Positions 59,956-64,000 of a stretch of 64,000 nucleotides of DNA are shown piece by piece. A program made the position numbers and the translations under genes. This DNA comes from Streptomyces prunicolor NBRC 13075. GTDB lineage: Bacteria > Actinomycetota > Actinomycetes > Streptomycetales > Streptomycetaceae. Every line of letters starts with the position of its first letter. Within the stretch, counting starts at the first letter, position 1. The notes under the pieces were generated by a model that worked only from the letters and a program-made list of their open reading frames with translations, did no database searches and was not told the DNA's origin. The DNA lies in assembly GCF_000367365.1 (NCBI RefSeq), contig NZ_BARF01000085.1:124001-188000 (forward strand). The letters are read 5' to 3'.

Positions 59956-62482
59956 CAGGTCCGTCGGGGGCGGGCGGCGGCGCTTCCGTCCGGAACGCGA
60001 GCCGCCCGTCCTCCACGTCCACCGTCACCTGGCCGCCCTCCGAGATGCGGCCGTCCAACAGCAGCCGGGAGAGCTGGTTGTCCACCTCGCGCTGGATCGT
60101 GCGGCGCAACGGGCGGGCGCCGTACTCGGGTTGATAGCCCTGGCGGGAGAGCCAGTCGACCGCCGGGTCCGTGAACTCGACCGTGATGCCCTGCGCGTGC
60201 AGGAGACGGCGGGTGTGTTCCAGCAACAGCTCGGTGATCAGGCGGAGTTGCTCGGCGCTGAGCCGGCGGAAGACGACGATCTCGTCGATGCGGTTGAGGA
60301 ACTCGGGACGGAAGTGCTCGCGCAGCGGGCGCAGGATCTGCTCGCGCCGGGCCTCCTCGTCCGCGTCGGCACCACCAGGGCCGAAGCCGATACCGGCGCC
60401 GCGCCGGGTGATCGCCTCGGAGCCGAGGTTGCTCGTCATCACGATCACCGTGTTGGTGAAGTCGACCGTGCGGCCCTGCGCGTCGGTCAACCGGCCGTCG
60501 TCCAGGACCTGGAGCAGGATGTTGAAGACGTCCGGGTGTGCCTTCTCGACCTCGTCGAGGAGGAGCAGCGAGTACGGGTGGCGGCGCACGACCTCGGTGA
60601 GCTGACCGGCCTCCTCGTGGCCGACGTAGCCGGGCGGGGCGCCGACCAGCCGGCTGACCGTGTGCCGTTCCTGGTACTCGCTCATGTCCAGGCGGACCAT
60701 CCGGTCCTCGCTGCCGAACAGCGCCTCGGCGAGCGCGCGGGCAAGTTCCGTCTTGCCGACGCCTGTTGGGCCCAGGAAGAGGAAGCTGCCGATCGGGCGG
60801 TCCGGGCTCGCCAGCCCGGCGCGGGAGCGCAGCACCGCGTCCGACACGACCCGGACCGCTTCCTCCTGGCCGACGACCCGCCGGTGCAGGTGTTCCTCAA
60901 GACCGAGCAGCCGGTCCTTCTCCTCCGCCGTGAGACTGCTCACCGGGATACCGGTCTGCCGTGACACGACCTCGGCAATCGCCTCGGCGGTGACCTCCAG
61001 GTTCTGCCCCTCGTCACCCTGGTCCTCACCACCGGCCTCGGACAGCCGCACCTTCAACTCAGCGATCCGGTCGCGGAGTTGCGTCGCCTTCTCGTAGTCC
61101 TCGTCGGCCGCCGCCTGGTCCTTGTCCCGGGAGAGCTGCTCCATCTCGCGCTCCAGGGCCCGTACGTCCGTGCCCTTCGTGCGCGCCCGCAGCCGTACCC
61201 GCGCGCCCGCCTGGTCGATCAGGTCGATCGCCTTGTCGGGCAGTCTGCGGTCGGTGAGATAGCGGTCCGAGAGTTCTACGGCCGCCACCAATGCCTCGTC
61301 GGTGTACCGGACTTGGTGGTGCGCCTCGTAGCGGTCGCGCAGTCCGCGCAGGATCTCGATCGCGTCCGGGACGGTCGGTTCGGGTACGAGGATCGGCTGG
61401 AACCTGCGGGCCAGCGCCGCGTCCTTCTCGATCCGGCGGTACTCCTCAAGGGTCGTAGCACCCACGATGTGCAACTCGCCGCGTGCCAGGGCCGGTTTGA
61501 GGATGTTGCCGGCGTCCATGGAGCCGCCCTCGCCGCCACCGCCCGCGCCGACCACGGTGTGCAACTCGTCGATGAACACGATCAGTTCGTCCGAGTGGGC
61601 GCGGATCTCGCCGACGATGTTCGTCAGCCGCTCCTCGAAGTCGCCCCGGAAGCGGGTGCCCGCGACGACGCCGGTGAGGTCGAGTGCGACGACTCGCCGC
61701 CCCACCAGTACGTCCGGTACATCGCCGTCGATGATGCGCTGCGCGAGGCCTTCCACGATCGCGGTCTTGCCCACCCCCGCGTCGCCGATCAGCACCGGGT
61801 TGTTCTTGCCGCGCCGGGACAGCACCTCGATGGTCTGCTCGATCTCCTCGTCGCGACCGATCACCGGGTCGATACGGCCGTGGCGGGCCAGGTCGGTGAG
61901 GTCGCGGCTGTACTTGTCGAGGGTGGGGGTGGCGGTGGGGCGGGGCTGGTCCGTGCGGGGCTGTGTGCCGTCCATGGCCTCGGGCGGCAGGCCCGTGGGG
62001 GCGTAGCGGGCCGCGTTCAGGATGTGACCGGCCGCCGAGTCCGGGTTCGCGGCGAGTGCGCCCAGGACGTGCTCGGGGCCGATGTATCCGGTGCCGCCCG
62101 CCCTGGCCAGGTCGTGGGCGTCCAGGAGGGCGCGTTTGACGGCCGGGGTGAGGGCGAGCGACGTACCGTCCGGGGGTTGGGCGGGTCCTGAGCGCTCGTC
62201 GATCTCTGCGGCCAGGGAGTCGGGGTCTGCGCCTGCCCGGGTGAGGAGGTCACGGGTTGGCTCTGCGGACAGGGCGGCGCGGAGTAGGTGCTGGGTGTCC
62301 AGGTCGTGGCTGCCGTGTTCTGCCGCGTACTGGGCGGCGCCGCGAACGAGGTCTCTGGCCGGCTGGCTGAGTAGGCGGCCTATGTCCACGTCCCGTGGGC
62401 CAGGGCGGGCGGCTCCGTCGAAGAAGCGGGCCAGGAACTCGCCGAACGGGTCGTTTTCCGGGTCTGTGTAGCCGCTGGTCAT
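59939..62482 (-). CDS. ClpC-like ATP-dependent unfoldase (HSP100)
   Basis: An 847-aa AAA+ protein. Clp N-domain repeats (about 28-165), AAA1 with Walker A IGDAGVGKTAIVEGLAQRI and Walker B LIVFIDELHTVVGAGGGGEG, and a short middle domain (RALEREMEQLSRDKDQAAAD) follow. AAA2 then has FLGPTGVGKTELARALAEAL and LLLLDEVEKAHPDVF. The ClpP-docking loop GAGIGFGPGG precedes HFRPEFLNRIDEIVVF, so it should feed ClpP rather than act as a ClpB disaggregase. ATG 62482 was chosen because homology begins there; the open frame to 62602 is spurious and holds a repeat. It differs from the usual clpC and may be a paralogue. Confidence 0.92.
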   Translation of the reverse strand: MTSGYTDPENDPFGEFLARFFDGAARPGPRDVDIGRLLSQPARDLVRGAAQYAAEHGSHDLDTQHLLRAALSAEPTRDLLTRAGADPDSLAAEIDERSGPAQPPDGTSLALTPAVKRALLDAHDLARAGGTGYIGPEHVLGALAANPDSAAGHILNAARYAPTGLPPEAMDGTQPRTDQPRPTATPTLDKYSRDLTDLARHGRIDPVIGRDEEIEQTIEVLSRRGKNNPVLIGDAGVGKTAIVEGLAQRIIDGDVPDVLVGRRVVALDLTGVVAGTRFRGDFEERLTNIVGEIRAHSDELIVFIDELHTVVGAGGGGEGGSMDAGNILKPALARGELHIVGATTLEEYRRIEKDAALARRFQPILVPEPTVPDAIEILRGLRDRYEAHHQVRYTDEALVAAVELSDRYLTDRRLPDKAIDLIDQAGARVRLRARTKGTDVRALEREMEQLSRDKDQAAADEDYEKATQLRDRIAELKVRLSEAGGEDQGDEGQNLEVTAEAIAEVVSRQTGIPVSSLTAEEKDRLLGLEEHLHRRVVGQEEAVRVVSDAVLRSRAGLASPDRPIGSFLFLGPTGVGKTELARALAEALFGSEDRMVRLDMSEYQERHTVSRLVGAPPGYVGHEEAGQLTEVVRRHPYSLLLLDEVEKAHPDVFNILLQVLDDGRLTDAQGRTVDFTNTVIVMTSNLGSEAITRRGAGIGFGPGGADADEEARREQILRPLREHFRPEFLNRIDEIVVFRRLSAEQLRLITELLLEHTRRLLHAQGITVEFTDPAVDWLSRQGYQPEYGARPLRRTIQREVDNQLSRLLLDGRISEGGQVTVDVEDGRLAFRTEAPPPAPDGPATAPG

Positions 62483-62552
62483 CAATCCACCATGGCACGG
62501 GCCACTGCGTGGGGCATGTGCAGGTTTGGGGGGATTGCGGATGGTTTTTGTC

Positions 62553-62595
62553 TGCGGGTGCGTTGTGGCTGGTCGCGCAGTTCCCCGCGCCCCTA
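62553..62595 (-). repeat. Streptomyces interspersed repeat, copy 2 (inverted)
   Basis: A 43-base element 71 bases upstream of the Clp gene start. Its reverse complement matches 40914-40956 at 41 of 43 positions. Confidence 0.75.
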
Positions 62596-62602
62596 AAAGC
62601 AC

Positions 62603-63370
62603 TCAGCGCGCCGTAAGAATCCTGGGACCGTCCTCCGTGATCGCCACCGTGTGTTCCACGTGGGCCGCTCTTGAGCCGTCGTTTGTCTTGAGGGTCCAGC
62701 CGTCCTTTGCCGCGTGGTAGTCGTCGCGGCCGCTCGCGATCAGCATGGGCTCGATCGCGATGACCATGCCGTGGCGGAGGGGGAGGCCTCGGCCGGGGCG
62801 GCCCTCGTTCGGGACTCCGGGGTCCTCGTGCATCTGGCGGCCGATGCCGTGGCCGCCGAAGTCCTCCATGATGCCGTAGCCGGCCGTGCGGCACACCGTG
62901 CCGATCGCGTGGGCGATGTCGCCGATGCGGTTGCCGACGACGGCCGCGTCGATGCCCGCCGCGAGCGCGCGCTCGGCGGTGTCGATCAGGCGGACGTCGG
63001 CGGGGCGCGGCTCGCCGACGATGAAGCTGATCGCCGAGTCGCCGGCCCAGCCGCCCAGCTTGGCGCCGAAGTCGATCGAGACCAGGTCGGCGTCGCGCAG
63101 CCGGTAGCCGTCCGGGATGCCGTGCACGATCGCGTCGTTCACGGAGGCGCAGATGACCGCGGGGAACGCGGTGGGCGCGAAGGCGGGGCGGTAGCCGAGG
63201 AAGGGGGAACCCGCGCCGGCCGCGCGCAGCACGTCGTGCGCCACCTCGTCCAGTTCCAGCAGGGAAACGCCTACGTCGGCGGCCTCCCGAACGGCCGTGA
63301 GGGCGCGGGCCACGACCTGGCCCGCCTCGTACATCGCATCGATAGACGTGTCCGTCTTGAGTTCCACCAT
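62603..63370 (-). CDS. map: Type I methionine aminopeptidase
   Basis: A 255-aa dinuclear metallopeptidase that removes N-terminal Met co-translationally. Metal ligands are in order: VSIDFGAKLGGWAGDSAISF (two Asp), GHGIGRQMHEDPGVPN (His), AIEPMLIASG (Glu) and VEHTVAITEDG (Glu). Substrate-binding His is in VNDAIVHGIPDG. Streptomyces genomes usually have more than one map; this one sits beside its own small regulator, so it may be a conditional paralogue. Confidence 0.92.
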   Translation of the reverse strand: MVELKTDTSIDAMYEAGQVVARALTAVREAADVGVSLLELDEVAHDVLRAAGAGSPFLGYRPAFAPTAFPAVICASVNDAIVHGIPDGYRLRDADLVSIDFGAKLGGWAGDSAISFIVGEPRPADVRLIDTAERALAAGIDAAVVGNRIGDIAHAIGTVCRTAGYGIMEDFGGHGIGRQMHEDPGVPNEGRPGRGLPLRHGMVIAIEPMLIASGRDDYHAAKDGWTLKTNDGSRAAHVEHTVAITEDGPRILTAR

Positions 63371-63380
63371 GCCAATTACT

Positions 63381-63390
63381 ATACCGGTAT
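63381..63390. promoter_or_regulatory. Palindrome ATACCGGTAT between map and the XRE gene
   Basis: A perfect 10-base palindrome in the 32-bp divergent gap between map (start 63370) and the regulator (start 63403), in an AT-rich context that likely also holds both promoters. Confidence 0.55.
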
Positions 63391-63402
63391 TAGAATGACG
63401 GC

Positions 63403-63654
63403 ATGGTACGCACCCCTCTCACCCCCGAAGAGCGCGAACGCGGCGAACGGCTCGGCCGGCTGCTCCGTGAGGCCCGCGGTGGCCGGAGCATGACGGATGT
63501 GGCGGCGCACGCGGGCATCTCGGCGGAGACCCTCCGCAAGATTGAGACGGGCCGGGCACCGACGCCGGCCTTCTTCACCGTGTCCGCCCTCGCCGAGGCG
63601 CTCGGGCTGTCGATGGACGAACTCGTGGTCAGGTGCGCGCCGTTGGCGGCCTGA
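63403..63654 (+). CDS. XRE-family small helix-turn-helix regulator
   Basis: An 83-aa DNA-binding protein: RLGRLLREARGGRSMTDVAA, AHAGISAETLRKIETGRAPT and a helical end FTVSALAEALGLSMDELVVR. The Cro/CI-type helix-turn-helix fills the protein, so any ligand response must be through a partner. Divergent from map across a palindrome. ATG 63403. Confidence 0.85.
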   Translation: MVRTPLTPEERERGERLGRLLREARGGRSMTDVAAHAGISAETLRKIETGRAPTPAFFTVSALAEALGLSMDELVVRCAPLAA

Positions 63655-63843
63655 ATCCGAGAGTGTTTACCGCACCTTGACGGGAGACGTGCGTCGGATC
63701 CGGCGTGAACCCGGCGGGCTCATAGTCGGGAGGCGTAGGCTCCCAGATCTCTGCGCCCGGCTCGAAAAGCTTCCGTAGCCGCGTCGTAACACAAATGGTG
63801 TTTTCTACGGATCGGAGCATTCCGGTCTGGCGGGAGTTGGGGC
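63655..63843. other. 189-bp gap with a weak antisense open frame
   Basis: A minus-strand frame here could encode a 63-aa Pro-rich peptide ending near 63629 (about VTTRLRKLFEPGAEIWEPTP). It overlaps the 3' end of the XRE gene and lacks a known homology; I do not call a gene. Confidence 0.3.
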
Positions 63844-64000
63844 ATGGCTGTGGATCAACTCCCCGGACAGGTGCGGGAGTTCGCGAACTACCTCGACGGA
63901 CTTCTGGCGCGCCTTGACCAGGGCGGCGGCTGGTGCGGGGTGTTCTGGCAGCGCGATCCCGATGGCATGCAAGCCTGTCTGAGCGGGCGTGAAGTGCCGC
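63844..64000 (+). CDS. Conserved Streptomyces protein (partial, C-terminus beyond right edge)
   Basis: The first 52 residues, MAVDQLPGQVREFANYLDGL then LLARLDQGGGWCGVFWQRDP, match a conserved actinomycete protein whose full-length form has a coiled-coil-rich body. The function is unknown. ATG 63844 has GGGAGTTGGGG upstream. The window ends in frame. Confidence 0.75.
   Translation, partial: MAVDQLPGQVREFANYLDGLLARLDQGGGWCGVFWQRDPDGMQACLSGREVP

Overview
The window is about 70% GC, codons carry the third-position GC bias of high-GC actinomycetes, several genes look leaderless, rare in-frame TTA codons occur, and gluABCD, allR-allB-alc and a fused pcaDC are present. All of this points to a Streptomyces chromosome. 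No rRNA, tRNA or CRISPR array was seen.

Layout. 1-9.1 kb holds two uptake systems on the minus strand. The first is a sugar-type ABC transporter cut by the left edge, with a divergent FCD-type GntR regulator. The second is a nucleoside set: a BMP-family lipoprotein, an ATPase, one permease gene that fuses both usual permease subunits, and a nucleoside hydrolase. A divergent LacI regulator (9.7-10.7 kb) faces the hydrolase across an AT-richer 600-bp gap with a near-perfect LacI-type operator. 10.7-14.9 kb is a scar of mobile DNA: an IS1380-type remnant, a frameshifted orphan gene, an intact MarR/VOC divergon with two clear operators, an ISL3 transposase broken by a 14-bp tandem duplication, and a tyrosine integrase that has lost its N-terminus. 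14.9-16.1 kb holds a HipA-like kinase and a SelW-type Rdx protein.

16.1-23.4 kb is an allantoin/glyoxylate block: malate synthase aceB, a MobA/MocA-like nucleotidyltransferase, two small unknowns, the IclR repressor allR, allantoinase allB and allantoicase alc. A shared TTCC-N7-GGAA motif lies at aceB and in the allR/allB gap, with a weaker copy at the nucleotidyltransferase gene. This suggests one regulon linking ureide breakdown to glyoxylate use. 23.4-27.3 kb has an AIM24 protein, a RibD/DHFR-like reductase, an EamA transporter and a CHRD+DUF3455 lipoprotein.

27.5-34.3 kb is the most interesting part: a compact, translationally coupled five-gene cassette of the STM4011-STM4015 families (two radical-SAM enzymes, an alkaline-phosphatase-fold hydrolase, an ATP-grasp-like protein and a leucine-rich-repeat protein). 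Facing it is a divergent pair, a 108-aa unknown and a DUF6745-like protein, across a promoter with a long inverted repeat. Its chemistry is unknown; it looks like a peptide- or metabolite-modification system.

34.5-42.8 kb contains a secreted RNase Sa-type ribonuclease, a NarL-type two-component pair, a P450 and a Gfo/Idh/MocA dehydrogenase (each with one TTA codon, so probably bldA-dependent), a GntR/UTRA regulator bracketed by two copies of one operator, and a ROK kinase with a small membrane protein. 42.8-50.8 kb has an SNF2 helicase coupled to a SWIM zinc-finger protein with a repetitive linker, pcaDC and a metallo-beta-lactamase-fold protein. 50.8-64 kb has exonuclease III, the glutamate transporter gluABCD, a secreted CocE/NonD-type peptidase, gamma-glutamyltransferase, a ClpC-like unfoldase, a methionine aminopeptidase with a divergent XRE regulator, and the start of a coiled-coil-type conserved protein.
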